Of a stretch of DNA of 64,000 bases, positions 48,560 through 59,370 are shown piece by piece (positions within the stretch are counted from its first letter, which is position 1; every line of letters starts with the position of its first letter). A program made the translations under genes and the position numbers. This DNA is from Marthasterias glacialis (lineage: Eukaryota; Echinodermata; Asteroidea; Forcipulatida; Asteriidae), in the NCBI GenBank assembly GCA_911728455.2, contig OU452222.1, forward strand, positions 28,596,430-28,660,429. Direction: 5' to 3'. The notes beneath the pieces were generated by a model, which did not search any database, was not told where the DNA came from, and saw only the letters and a program-made list of their open reading frames with translations.

Positions 48560-48945
48560 CTGGTCACTACACTCTTGATTACTGGTTGTTGTAGACAATA
48601 CCCCACCCCCCCCCCACCCCACTCACGCTGTTTACAGGTTGTTGTGGACAAATACCCCCACTGGTCACTACACTCCGGTTTAAAGGTTCTTGTAGACACC
48701 CCCCCCCCCCCCCAAGTCATGCTGTTTAAAGGTTGTTGTGGACAATATCCCCCACTGGTCGCTACACTCGTGTTTAGCGAGGTTGTGGACAATATCCCCC
48801 ACAGATCACTACTGCTGTTAACAGGTCATTGTGGACAAATTCCCCAGTGGTCACTGCACTCCTTTTTACAGGCTGTGGTGGACAAATACCCAACTGGTCA
48901 GTACTGCTGTTTACAGGTTCTTGTGTACAAATTATTTAAAACAAT
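48560..48945 (+). repeat. Minisatellite upstream of the avidin gene, unit about 50 bp
   Basis: About eight degenerate copies of a unit like CAGGTTGTTGTGGACAAATA followed by cccccactggtcactacactc and tgttta. It includes C-runs of 9-15. It stops about 60 bp before the acceptor of the avidin coding exon. Confidence 0.8.
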
Positions 48946-49008
48946 TTTTTTTTTTTAACTTCAGGTAATTTTTTTAACAATAAATTAATAACTTGTTTTT
49001 TTACAGCC

Positions 49009-52000
49009 ATGAAATCGATTTTGCTCCTTCTTGGGTTAGTAGTTTGTGTGCTAGCCGTGGATGGCAAGAGACGTGCTGCGCGAGATTTATCAGTGGAGTG
49101 GTTGTGGCAGAAAGATGGGACGGCTCCTGAACGGGGAAACCAGGTAGGTTTAGATGTTTGTGTGGCCTTAGTCCAGGCGCTCGCAATATTTTTGTTTTTC
49201 GTGTTCGCGTCAGTAGCGCTGTGTGTGATGTACATGTACATCATCCGGGTTGCCGCAAGCGCCTTGACTAAAGACTAGTGTTTGTGCCAATAACAGGAAG
49301 TCTTTAATTCTCAAGGTACATCAGTTGTAATCCAGTTCAGGATTAAACCACAGTCTCAATCTGAACGCTCACTGGTTATAAAAAAATCACACCAATAGAC
49401 TTTATCGTGGTGCAGCCATCTTGCTTCTTTTCTCCATTCGAACCAACGTACTCAAAGTGAGGCTGGAAGGGAAAATAGTCTGGTCCCTTTTTTATAACTT
49501 GATAATTGAACCTACCAGTGTCACTGTGAAGGCAGGGAATCCGACAAAGATGGCTGCAGTGTGATGAAGGTCTTCAACAATCCTCCAGAGAAAAAACGTC
49601 AGTCTGAAATACTGTGCAAGTCAAGGAAATTGCGTGTGAATACTACCAAGTCACTTGCTTATTTGGATTGCTGTAATCGAAAAAATAATAATATGGAGTT
49701 TATTTAAGGATCTTTGTTAGCCTCCACTGTTCGATTTTTATGTCAACTTTTGATATGAAGAAATGGAGAACATCTCCAAACTCGTTCAGCTGTTGTTTTT
49801 TAGAACTCTTGAATTTATGTGGAAATTATGACACAAAATGTACAATTTCCCATATGACCAGTGTAGTATATCTTGCCTGCCTGAAAGGCACTGGAAAGTA
49901 CACAAGGTCACTCTTTTTGTAAACAAAGGTCACATGGTCTATTTTGTAAATTCTGTTTGAGTATTAATCAGATTTGAATAACCAATATTGATAAAAGAAA
50001 GACAAGAAAAGACTCATCAACAACAATTTGATCTGTGCTGGATATGATTTATTTTTCAGGTGCCGGAAAAAGTGTTGGAGAAAAATAGAACGCCTAAAAC
50101 AAGTGAGTAATTTGACGAATTTGGACATTGTAAAATTAATTGTCTGTTTTTGCAATCTGCTCTCTGGGTAAGAGTTGCATGTATTCCAAATGTTGAATTC
50201 CCGAAGTTTTGTCAACATTTTTTGTTTTTGTCCGAAAATGGTAATGTCGACAAGTTTTGTCAGAAAACATTCATGAAAATTAGTCACTTTCACCTTTTGT
50301 GACAATACACTTTTATGCATCAAATATTTTTATAATACATCATAAACTGCTTTTCGGAAGAGTACATTCATACCTGAGTTTTAGTTTCCAATCAACACAC
50401 CATACAACCAACCTATGCACGTTCACACACGATCTTATCTCCAAAACCAATGGTGATTTGGGGGTCTTCACAAGCTACCTACGAAAATATTTTGTCTGGA
50501 GGATTGGTATGAACATGATAGTCAGTGAGCTTTCAGTTTGAAACTGAATAATTACGCAGCCCTGCACTTAGTCTTGGAGGTTTTAAGTAAGCATATTTGC
50601 ATACCAGTCTGAGACTAACTTTGTAATTTGAAGTCCATGTACATGACTACCTTTTGTTTTAATGGAAGATGAACTTAATTTGACTTTTCGTATTGCCACA
50701 TAACGTGTGAATAAAATTTCAATTCAATTTACAAAGACATTTTCAGCGGCGTAGCCAAGGGGGGCCTGGGGCACGTGCACCCGCACACCAAATTCCAGTG
50801 CCCCCCACGTGTTTCCCCCCTAAAAAATGTAGATACATGTATTTCATTAAACAAAACATGGTACCTGCCCCCCACCACTGAATGCCGTCTTCGCCCCCCC
50901 CCCCCCCCCCCCCCCCAAGTGAAAAATCCTAGCTACGCCGCTGCTTCTTTTCACGGCGGGTTTAAGAAGTCCCTCTCGAGATGTTGAACATCCCTCCATA
51001 AGCTTTTGCCAAACAGTTCGTTTAACATCAACGATTGTCTGTATGTTTGTTTTCAATTTCTTGTTTCAAGCTTGCTCGATTGAAGGTGTCTGGTATAACC
51101 AGCTTGGATCTGAAGTCATCATCAACGCCACTGACCATACCGGGGTTTTGATGGGGGAATATCGGACAGGTGTCGAATCTAAGGAGGGAGCTGCTGGTAA
51201 GTTTTTTTTTTTATTTATTTCCATCAGTGATTGGTTTATTTTGTTTTTAACAATTTTCAAATCGCGGCAGGTTTCTCATGAGACAACTTAAGGCCGCTGT
51301 AATCCAGACAATATTGCGGCTTGCACCTCAATCCTCCCAGTATAATAGGAAAAAATAATACTGCGTTCTTATATAGTACTTTATCACACCCGACTGGCTT
51401 CTCAAAGCGCCCTTTATTTTTACGACAGGTACGCAGGGCTATGTTTCATTTATGAGTCCCATTTTATACAGCACCTTGTAAGTTTTTTTTAGGGTGATGC
51501 GGTGCAATCTGCAGCCAACCATGCCGAAAACACCAGGGCAAACCCCTTCTGTTAACGATAAGTCGACAGTGGATTCTTTTATACATGCATTACACAACAA
51601 ACGGAACATAGTGACTTTATGTCCCATCTGAAGGATAAAACAATTAGGCGTATGGGTCGAGTGAGATGGCCAGGACCCGAACCCACACTCTGAGCAGAAC
51701 TTCAACCAGAGACGGCTCAGACAGTTTCGCTTCTTTGATATAAATTGAGGCAGCCATCTTGGAGCGAATACACACAAAATTCACACTAAATGCGCGGGTC
51801 CACTAATTTGAAATAGTCAATAGAAAAAAACGAATTTGAGAGCTTTTAATTTGAACGAAACAAACGCTTCTTCATAATCTTCGGAGAAGATAAATGAAAA
51901 CATTACATGGCCATGTTACACGAGGCAATTTACAGGAAACCAGTTCCAGGCAATCTCGAAGAAAAAAGAACATTCAATTTTCTTGGGTACAGTAAACAAA

Positions 52001-53348
52001 TATATGTCTGATGCTACTGAAGAGTTCCTCTCGCATAAGTGCTTTTGGTTGCCTACTGAAGTTGCATGGACAATTTGTGACAAGGCCCAATGTTGTATGT
52101 AGACAAATTGTCCCATCAAACAGGTACCACAAAACGATGTTTTTGTTTTTGTTTGTTTGTTTTAATTTACTCTCACGAAGGTGTGTCTGCCTCCAAGCTC
52201 GTGGGGCACACTTCCATCAACGGTGAGCACGATACCTTCGGCATGACCGTCATGTGGCGAAATGGCCTCTCAGTCAGCAGCTGGACCGGACAATGTCATA
52301 TCTGTGACGGCGAAGAGACCCTCATGACCACGTGGATATTGACGTCAAAGGTGGAAACTTGTGAAGAGAACTGGAAGGCAAACAGGTGACCGATGGTGGG
52401 GCTTTATAAAAGATCATTCAAACCCAGTCACTCTTATATAGAGGGCGCTTGCTCACATCCAAGCATAGTATAAGACGTTACTGTACTCATGAGTCTCGCA
52501 ATGTCTAGCACCAAGACTCATTCAACTTAAGCCCCAATCACACACAGTGCCATCAGACTTGTTTGAATTTATTCGTTAGTTAAAATATAACACACAGTTT
52601 TTTCGGAGGGAATGGAAGTTCTGGGGCCAACCCCACCCCCAACCTGGAAAAGAAGAGCAGCCGAGACCCTTTACAGAATCTAAACAAGACACCCGGACCC
52701 AGTGTACTCTTCGGCGTTCAAACAAGATTGAACTTCTTCTCCACAGACATAAAAACCCTATCACCTGTTTGGGAAAGTTGGAAATACACTATCGGCAAAG
52801 ACTTTTTGGTTGGACTCATTCATTTATCTTTTCAAGTATGAGATTTCTACAGATTTTCCCGTATTTCCGGTTTTTTTTATTTGTATTTTAAGTTTTTTTT
52901 AAACGTCATTTGCACACATCTAAGCCCTTGTAAAGCCTTAACACAGGTGCTTGCCCCATCTACATTTAAGCACAGAATGCTGCCATTGATACGGGTTATG
53001 GCGTAATGGTAGCCACCAAACCCTCCACGGGTGTTTCGTGGATTTTTTTATCTCATCCACTTTCATCCCTGTCTTTAATACCTGAAACACCTTTCTGTTT
53101 TCTTTTTACAAAGCACGTTACAGAATGTAATGATGTGTAGTAGTCATGAATAATAAACCAAGCCACTGCAACCAAATTTGTTACCTGAACAACTGTATCC
53201 CTTCCAATATTTCAGAATTGGGCAAGACATTTTTAAAAGGTACGAGGTGCGAGACGGTCCCCGCCGCCATAAGGACACCCATACCCCGAGAGACGTTGCT
53301 CGTCAACAGGAACAAGCAGTAGAGACCGAAGAGCAGCAGGATCTGTAA
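49009..53348 (+). CDS. Secreted avidin-family (biotin-binding) protein, 213 aa, 5 exons
   Basis: Exons: 49009-49143, 50060-50102, 51071-51196, 52181-52385, 53216-53348 (642 nt; phases 0,1,1,2 close exactly). Residues 1-19 are a signal peptide, followed by GKRRAAR, a possible basic cleavage site. The avidin barrel spans about 61-181, starting CSIEGVW. By alignment to chicken avidin and streptavidin the biotin-pocket residues N69, S73, Y90, T92, W127, S132, W153 and W166 are kept. W136 and D174 match streptavidin W92 and D128 rather than avidin Phe79 and Asn118. C61 and C140 match the avidin disulfide; C143 and C162 are extra. The loop YRTGVESKEG differs from both references. NRT (54-56) and NAT (78-80) are N-glycosylation sequons. 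A charged tail of about 30 residues follows the barrel. An acceptor (tttacag) lies 2 nt before the ATG, so a 5' UTR exon upstream is likely. Candidate poly(A) signal at 54118. Confidence 0.9.
49396..49573. mobile_element. MITE with TAGAC...CCATCTTG ends, copy 2 (intron 1 of avidin gene)
   Basis: The left end TAGACTTTATCGTGGTGCAG and right end, mirrored as AGACCTTCATCACACTGCAG, flank an inside shared with 19057-19231. About 178 bp, non-coding. Confidence 0.7.
49790..49945 (+). repeat. Dispersed repeat shared with gene D intron 5, copy 2
   Basis: Counterpart of 41338-41480, with several small indels. Lies in intron 1 of the avidin gene. Confidence 0.6.
50744..50943. mobile_element. MITE of the hAT-like CAGTGGCGTAACTAG family (intron 2 of avidin gene)
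   Basis: Ends CAGCGGCGTAGCCAAG and CCTAGCTACGCCGCTG are inverted repeats. The inside has gggcacgtgcaccc and a long run of C near 50896. Flanking octamers do not match, so the target duplication is lost or absent. Confidence 0.65.
51490..51705 (-). mobile_element. SINE copy 3 (intron 3 of avidin gene)
   Basis: Shares GGCAAACCCCTTCT, GATAAGTCGAC, ACACAACAAACGGAACATA, TATGTCCCATCTGAAGGAT and AGGACCCGAACCCACA (a worn B-box in reverse) with 20945-21240. Confidence 0.6.
51925..52085. repeat. Dispersed repeat copy (intron 3 of avidin gene)
   Basis: Shares AACCAGTTCCAGGCAATCTC, GAAGAAAAAAGAAC, AGTTCCTCTCGCATAAGTGC and TTGGTT with 58575-58765. Non-coding. Confidence 0.4.
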
Positions 53349-54117
53349 GCTACGCGCCGAATGATGTGCTGATCGGATTACGGATTGCTGAAGAAAAAAA
53401 TCTCTCTTAAAAATGGATAACTGTCTATTTCATGAATTGTAAAAGTATAGTCAATTTTTGATTACATGTTTGCTGTTACTATTTCCTTCATTCAGTACAA
53501 CGTTGTCTTTCGTTTTTGCAGAAATGCCGTTCATATCTTATTCATTTTCGCAACCAATATTGTACGCTAAGTATTTTTAACAGTCAAGCGCAAAAACTTT
53601 GCAGCCGATATCTTTCGATAATCATTTGGCGTCACAATTTTAACACACATATATTTCTTATATTTTAAACTAATTATTTGCCTGCTTTATGCATTTGCCA
53701 TGATTGTCTTATTCCATGAATATCAAAGCTTTGTAAGCTTGCAGTGCTCTTTAAGGTACCAGACTAATGTTTGTTTGTGGGATATATGATTCGCTTTCAG
53801 ATGTCAATGATTGTATTTGGGGTTTTTTTGTTTTTTGTTTTTTATTTGCTGATTGTTACAAAAGAGCTTACCATTTTGTTACGTTTGTTTTTAATGATGG
53901 TGTTCAACTATCGACTTTTTATCGTGTTAATGTTAACTTTCGAGGATGCATGCAGCGAGTCGGCCTCAACCAATCAATCAATCGTTGAATTCATAAGGCG
54001 TCAATCCAACGGTCGTTGAGGGAACTTGAGGGAAATTGTTGGATGGTCCTGCAATTGTGTTTTTTTTCTTACAGCGGTTGTAAACATCACTGCTGTTTTG
54101 TTTTCACATCAACATTG

Positions 54118-54123
54118 AATAAA
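54118..54123 (+). terminator. Candidate poly(A) signal of the avidin gene
   Basis: AATAAA 770 bp after the stop codon, the first exact match downstream of it. Confidence 0.3.
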
Positions 54124-54794
54124 ATAAGGCGAATGGCACAGGTAAGCCTATTTGTCAAAACGAAATCCAACTGAAATTGTGTCCTAAACCATACACCAGG
54201 ATGATTGGGTTGTGATGGACTCATTGCATGGCTATCAGTCACACTTCTAAAACAAACAGACGTCAATTTCCTTGTCTTCACTTGTTAGCTTTGCGAAGCC
54301 AGAAGGAAATTCAAAAACAAAACTCAACATATTGTTCTTTTGCACTAAACAGTTTTTCTGTATCTTTCTACTTAAAAACAAATCATTTGAACTATAATAT
54401 AGAAAGATTAATAAAAGTCTAATCATTTACAGAAAATATTTGGAAAATTTAATTGACTTATCATTAAATTTACAAGTTTACAATAACGTCCCAGTAAAGA
54501 CACCGGAACTTGGGTAGAAATAGGTTCATGTAACGGCATACACACGTTGGAATAAAGTAACACTAAACGTGGGTTTTAAAACACAATCATATTGTTTTTG
54601 AAAAAGTTCATTTTATAACAAACGTTTCTTTTTCTTTTTGGTTTGCTTTAAAATTGTTCAAAGATAACTTTTCAACAGGGGCTTGTTTTACAAATAAATC
54701 CAATAAAGATTTCCTGCTGTTTAACAATATGTTCTTACTTTATTCAGCCTATAGGGAAATTATAAACAAATCCTTTAGTTTTGTTTTGTTTTTT

Positions 54795-55110
54795 GTCTTA
54801 AAGATAAAATATAGGATCTGACCGTGCAGTGATCTATACTTTGTGTGATTCAATACATACATGAAGAGAAAAAAAAAACCTTTTAAAATTTGGGCTCAAT
54901 TCGTCGTCTGAGTCAGGAGAAAATAGTGAAAAACCTTCCAGACTTTTCAACATGTAAACACATTATCCTTGACTCGGTTGTTACAATCGAAATCAAAATC
55001 GGGGTTTTCAAATTATATTTTCTCGACTGAGAGTATTTCAGTCAGAAATATTTCGAAGGAAGATTGGTACTGATAATCATTAAAACTTCATAAATAAACA
55101 AACAATTTGG
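54795..55110 (-). repeat. Dispersed 300-380 bp repeat, copy 3 (reverse)
   Basis: Reverse complement of the family at 31088-31390 and 40500-40880. It shows AAATTTGGGCTCAATTCGTC, GTTACAATCGAAATC, TTCTCGACTGAGAGTATTTC and GGAAGATTGGTACTGATAA. Confidence 0.6.
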
Positions 55111-55252
55111 ATGAATACCAATCCTGTATTCTACCTTCAATTTAATGATATTAAAATTGCTTTCCTTATTTTTTCTTTTGTTGGGCAATTTGGGGCTGTG
55201 AGCGTTGTCATTAACAGATATACCTCAAAGACAATTCCTGTAGTTTTTCTCG

Positions 55253-58200
55253 TCAGTGATTTTCTAAGTCATCATTAATGCTTGCCAGACGTGATCTCGA
55301 GGTAGGGTTTGTACCTTCAGCTATCTGTAGAGATTCTTCAAATGGTCTAGGTAGAGTCGAGTACGGTGGGGGCGCCCCACCAGGGTTCAGAATACGAACA
55401 GGTGGTGGACCATTTCTTTGGTGTTCGCCCACTGGGCTCCCGGCAAAATCAAGTCCAGTATATTCGCCCTCTGTGGTGAACGTTGGTGCGCCAGTTGGAG
55501 GAACCCTAGTCGTCTGGGGGTGCCGTGAATCTGGAGTCGATCGGCGGTGTTGGCGCGGGGGACCACGCTCGCCTTGTGACGGGTTTCCTGGTCTGGACAG
55601 ACTGACCCTCTGCGGGCGGCGGACGCTGTTTCGGGCTCGTTTGGAGCGAACCCTTTTCGCCATGATGGCCAGGAGTATAAAGATGATGATTGCGAGGAAC
55701 ACGACCATCAAAATTACGATGATGACTATGACGGTTACACTCAAGCTGCTCTCGGGAATTGGTGTACTGACTGTAAAAGAGGTCAACGGATAAGTGTCAG
55801 AGGTCAAAGTTCATTTGTCATTATTCTAAACGCTTATCACAATTTACAACGGCTATCAAAATCAAAAAGATACACGAATGAAGGCTCATCTAGAATTCCA
55901 ACATGGGTTAAGAAGATAAAAATCTTCTCTGGTGGGGAGGATCAATTGAAATACTTTGAGTGGTTTTGTTTCCTCTCGAATTAGTGTGTAAATGTTATGA
56001 ACATAATAGTCAAATTCCTATACTAAACAAACAACTTCCAAATTCACAAATTAACCCTCAGTTATTTTCTAAAGGCGAACACTACGATTAGGCAGATAGT
56101 TGTTTATGCAAATTATCTTCTTTTGTTTGGGCTGACTTCATAGGTACACTGTATTAAAAATAACAACGTCATATTGTTCGCGGTGGCGTAGGTCGGGGAG
56201 CAAGGGGGGCACGTGGCCCAGGCACCGACTTTTTATTCGTTAATTTATTTTTTTGGGGGGGAGGGGCGCTCTATTGACCAATTGTGCTGTTTTGGATGGA
56301 GGTGGAGCTTTTTTGTATTTATTTTATTTTTTTTTTTTTTTTACCTTTTTTAAGCAGTGGGTGGGTGGTTGGGTGTGGGTCGTTGTTATTTATTAAGATT
56401 TTCAAAGACAAAATGAGTGAAGGGTGCCGCCCATCCTCTACCCTTGCCCCCGGGAACCATCCTCTTAACCTGCCCTGGGTGCCCCAACTACGCCACAGTG
56501 TTGTTGGATGTAGGCGCACTCTAGGATTCCTACCTGAACATCTAGGGTCGTTCTCCTCAGAAAAAGAATAAGTGGGACAGTTCTGCTCGCCGTCACACAC
56601 CAAACTCTGATCAATGCAGAATTGCGTATCGCGAAGCCCACTGACGTCACACCTAAAACAAGACTCATCTGCATTCAATTAAATAAAACGAATCCTTATT
56701 TTAGTTATTTCTGAATGCTAATTACCTAATTTAATATTTGAATAAGCTAAATCGCGAGTTGTTATTTAATTAATTAATTAGTTAGTTGTACATGTAGTTA
56801 GTTAGTTGGTAAGTTAGTAAGTTAGTGAGTTAGAGTTAGCCAGGCAGTCGGTCGGTTGGTCAGTCAGTCAGATAGCCAGTCAGTTAATCAATTAGTTAGT
56901 TAGTTAGTTAAATACGGTAGTTAATTAGTTAGATAGTTAGTTAAATATACACACATTCTAATGATCGGTTTTGAAAAAGTTACCAGGCTTTCAAATATTT
57001 AGTGTGCAATTTTTGTGACCTCTCGATTTCCTAAAGCCTTTAACGGCACTAACAACGTTTGTCTAGCATAGAAAAACTTGCTCTGTGGAAATGGGTCACC
57101 AGCCAAAACACCGTTAAAATATATACTGCCCGGGACTGGATCCCAGCTGAATTGTGATTAGCAAAAATGTTTAAGCATTATGCTTTTCAGTTTCATAAAA
57201 TTGGTTCCGGTCAAGTCATTGCGTACTGCATATTAATTTTCAAGTGACTTGTTCAATATTGTGATAGGGTAATATAACTTGACATGGGCGGCGTCTGTGA
57301 TCGAGTCTTCAGCTATTGTACATTTTTCCACTTGATACCTTATTTGCTTCTACTTGGAAAAACAATTTGGATCTACCAGTCAAAGCCCCAGCTCAGCATT
57401 GATAAAGAGTCTATAAATGCTTCCGTGCGAAAATGTCAGCTCATTTCGTTGTTTCAATTGCGAGAAAACGCATTCCTGTAGCCAGAGTTTTCGTCTCACT
57501 GAGACGAAAACTAATTTTGGATCTTATTTCATTTATTATTTAGGAACGATAACACTTCAGGCAGAATTTTTTTTAAGGAAAGTTTTGTTACCACCATTAG
57601 CTTTATACCATGTAAGGTACAAGTAAGTATGTGAACATTATGCTTTTCTTCTTACCAATGTTGAGCTGGGGCTTTTTGTTGATTAAAAATAATGTCTCTT
57701 TGTAATGCTCATTTCTATCAATTATTTATAGATTCTTACCGGGTTCTGTTTTGAATGCCGTGTAACTTATAGAAAAGGAACTATCTACCGTCAAGTTGAC
57801 CGACCTCAGTAACAAAAACACTTGGTTGTCAGGTGATTCAATGGGCTTGCTGGGCTTAAAGTAGCCACAAAGACCGTTGGGGAAGGTGGGTAAGAGTGAA
57901 ACAGCGCCCTCTGTGTTACTCCCGAGAATCTTCAGCTGGTTGCCGTCGCCGCACGTGTTGAAGTCGTTGTTAGAAAGATAGACTTCATTAACGGTTAGGC
58001 TCAATCTGGTGCCTGGTGGTGAGAACAGGGCCAGGCTGCAGTTAAAAGCAGCTGAGTAAGCAGGCATGAAGGAGGACACCCGACCTGATATCGTATCCTG
58101 AACTGTGTTTCCACAACCTGTGAAATTTGTGGGCCGTGTTTGCAGGTCCATGTAAGCTGCAATGAAAGAAAGTATATAGTATGAAGTTTAGTTAATTTAA

Positions 58201-59370
58201 TTTGACAATGTTCATAAATGATTAACCGTATCACTCCTTTACCCGTCTTTTCTGTTAAATCTGGCTTTAATTAAGTTCAGGGGTTGGGGATTCTGGGATC
58301 TAGGTAATGAGGTCGGGGAAGGGGAGGTCGTTGGTCCTCGCCTTTTGGTTTGGAGTGTGTAGTCTTACGGTTGCTATTTTTCCCCGTGCATCCTTAGGGC
58401 ATAGGTTTCCGATTCTTCTTTTTAGTTGTATTTTATTTAAATGTATGCTTATCCTGTCAATTTCTTTATGCTGTATTAATTATTAGTATTTTTTTTAATG
58501 ATGGCCCATTGAAAATCATCTTAAGGTGACATGGCATCCATCTGTAAATAAAGTTGTTATATTTATTGTTGTCATTAGGGTCATTTCACACAAGATTGAA
58601 TGACAGTAACCAGTTCAAGGCCATCTCCAAGAAGGAGAACCAATTTACAATTCAATTCATAAACGTAGTTTTGGCTGTTGATAGTTGGGCATTGTTAAAA
58701 AAGTAAAAATATTTTGCTAACGTAGTTCTCCTTTCGCATGCAGTGCAGTTGGTTTCTTTTCAAGTTGCTTTTAAAATCTGCTTCGTTTGGTGGTGTGACA
58801 CTGCACAAATTTTATTCTTTTTCCTGTCCCCCCCCCCTCCCAGATTACCCGTACAACGCATTGTGTGTTAAGTAGAAATGCCCCTACGGTTAAAAAAAAA
58901 AATAAAAACAGAAACAATAAACAACACAAAAACAGACCCAAAGAAGGATATCATCCAGCTTAGGGGAATATTGAAATGGTGGGCTTTAGAGGAAAACATA
59001 TTTTTATAGCGTTGTGGGTTAGGCTCCCTATACTAATAACAATTAAAACAATTAAAGAAATAACAATAACAAAAAGCTTTACTCAATCCCTCGGGTGGGG
59101 GACCACCTTTTGCATGTACGCGTGACTTGCACGAAGTGAATCAGCCATTATTAATTGGTTTTGTAATTTGTTTGGTAGCTAATAAATTACTCTTGATGTT
59201 TTACTCTTGTTTCTTAATCCAATTAAAATATAACATCTTTGATTAATTATTTTCTTAAGATAAACAATGATGTATTACGTGTACTCACCAACAGTTTGAG
59301 TTCGAACGGCGGTACTCAACAAGCAAGCCACAAAAGTCCACAAAACGTTCATCTGACTTATTCTTTTCAT
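55253..59370 (-). CDS. Single-pass membrane protein: signal peptide, CUB, LDLa, TM, PPPY tail; 383 aa, 4 exons
   Basis: Exons in coding order on the minus strand: 59370-59289, 58156-57740, 56668-56534, 55770-55253; every junction is phase 1 (1152 nt). Exon 1 encodes a signal peptide; a second ATG at 59352 could also serve. Exon 2 encodes one CUB domain (about 42-160) with cysteines 42, 67, 96, 124 and the typical ending FSISYTA. Exon 3 encodes one LDL-receptor class A module (170-210) with six cysteines and CDGEQNC. Exon 4 encodes a transmembrane helix (about 223-248), a KRVRSKRAR stop-transfer stretch and a Pro/Arg/Ser-rich cytoplasmic tail. The tail has PPPY at 345-348, a WW-domain ligand of the kind Nedd4-family ubiquitin ligases bind in vertebrate LDLRAD3/LDLRAD4/PMEPA1. 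CUB-LDLa-TM order recalls NETO proteins, which have two CUBs, so no orthology is claimed. ATTAAA on this strand at 55146-55141 may end the transcript. Confidence 0.87.
56182..56502. mobile_element. MITE of the hAT-like CAGTGGCGTAACTAG family (intron 3 of CUB-LDLa gene)
   Basis: Starts CGGTGGCGTAGGTCGGG and ends CCCAACTACGCCACAGTG, with ggggcacgtggccc inside and long G and T runs. It lies only about 30 bp from the splice donor of exon 3. Confidence 0.55.
56760..56945. repeat. (GTTA/GTCA)n tetranucleotide tract
   Basis: Degenerate GTTA, ATTA and GTCA repeats over some 185 bp in intron 2 of the CUB-LDLa gene. Confidence 0.85.
57421..57670. repeat. Dispersed repeat copy (intron 2 of CUB-LDLa gene)
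   Basis: The left part matches 3560-3735 (GTCAGCTCATTTCGTTGTTT, GCGAGAAAACG). The right part matches 7084-7260 (AAGGAAAGTTTTG, TACCATGTAAGG, TTCTTACCAATG). This copy therefore joins the two halves seen apart elsewhere. Confidence 0.55.
58575..58765. repeat. Dispersed repeat copy (intron 1 of CUB-LDLa gene)
   Basis: Shares AACCAGTTCAAGGCCATCTC, GTAGTTCTCCTTTCGCATGC and a following ttggtt with 51925-52085. Confidence 0.4.

Larger units (their letters stand above)
44154..49006. other. Intergenic D-avidin, 4.9 kb
   Basis: Holds candidate poly(A) signals of gene D (44210, 44304), a truncated LINE with target duplication (45235-45588), a second LINE 3' end on the minus strand (46320-47224), a perfect hairpin (47898-47980) and a minisatellite (48560-48945). 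The promoter and first non-coding exon of the avidin gene should lie in its right part, but I cannot place them. Confidence 0.55.
53349..55252. other. Intergenic between the convergent avidin and CUB-LDLa genes
   Basis: Both genes point into this 1.9 kb, so it should hold two 3' UTRs. AATAAA at 54118 and 54410 may serve the avidin gene, and ATTAAA on the minus strand at 55146-55141 the CUB gene. A reverse copy of the dispersed repeat lies at 54795-55110. No gene is seen. Confidence 0.55.

Noticed and set aside
55278-55793. 171-codon plus-strand frame
   Set aside because: It is the antisense shadow of exon 4 of the CUB-LDLa gene, whose frame has a TM helix and closes a four-exon model.
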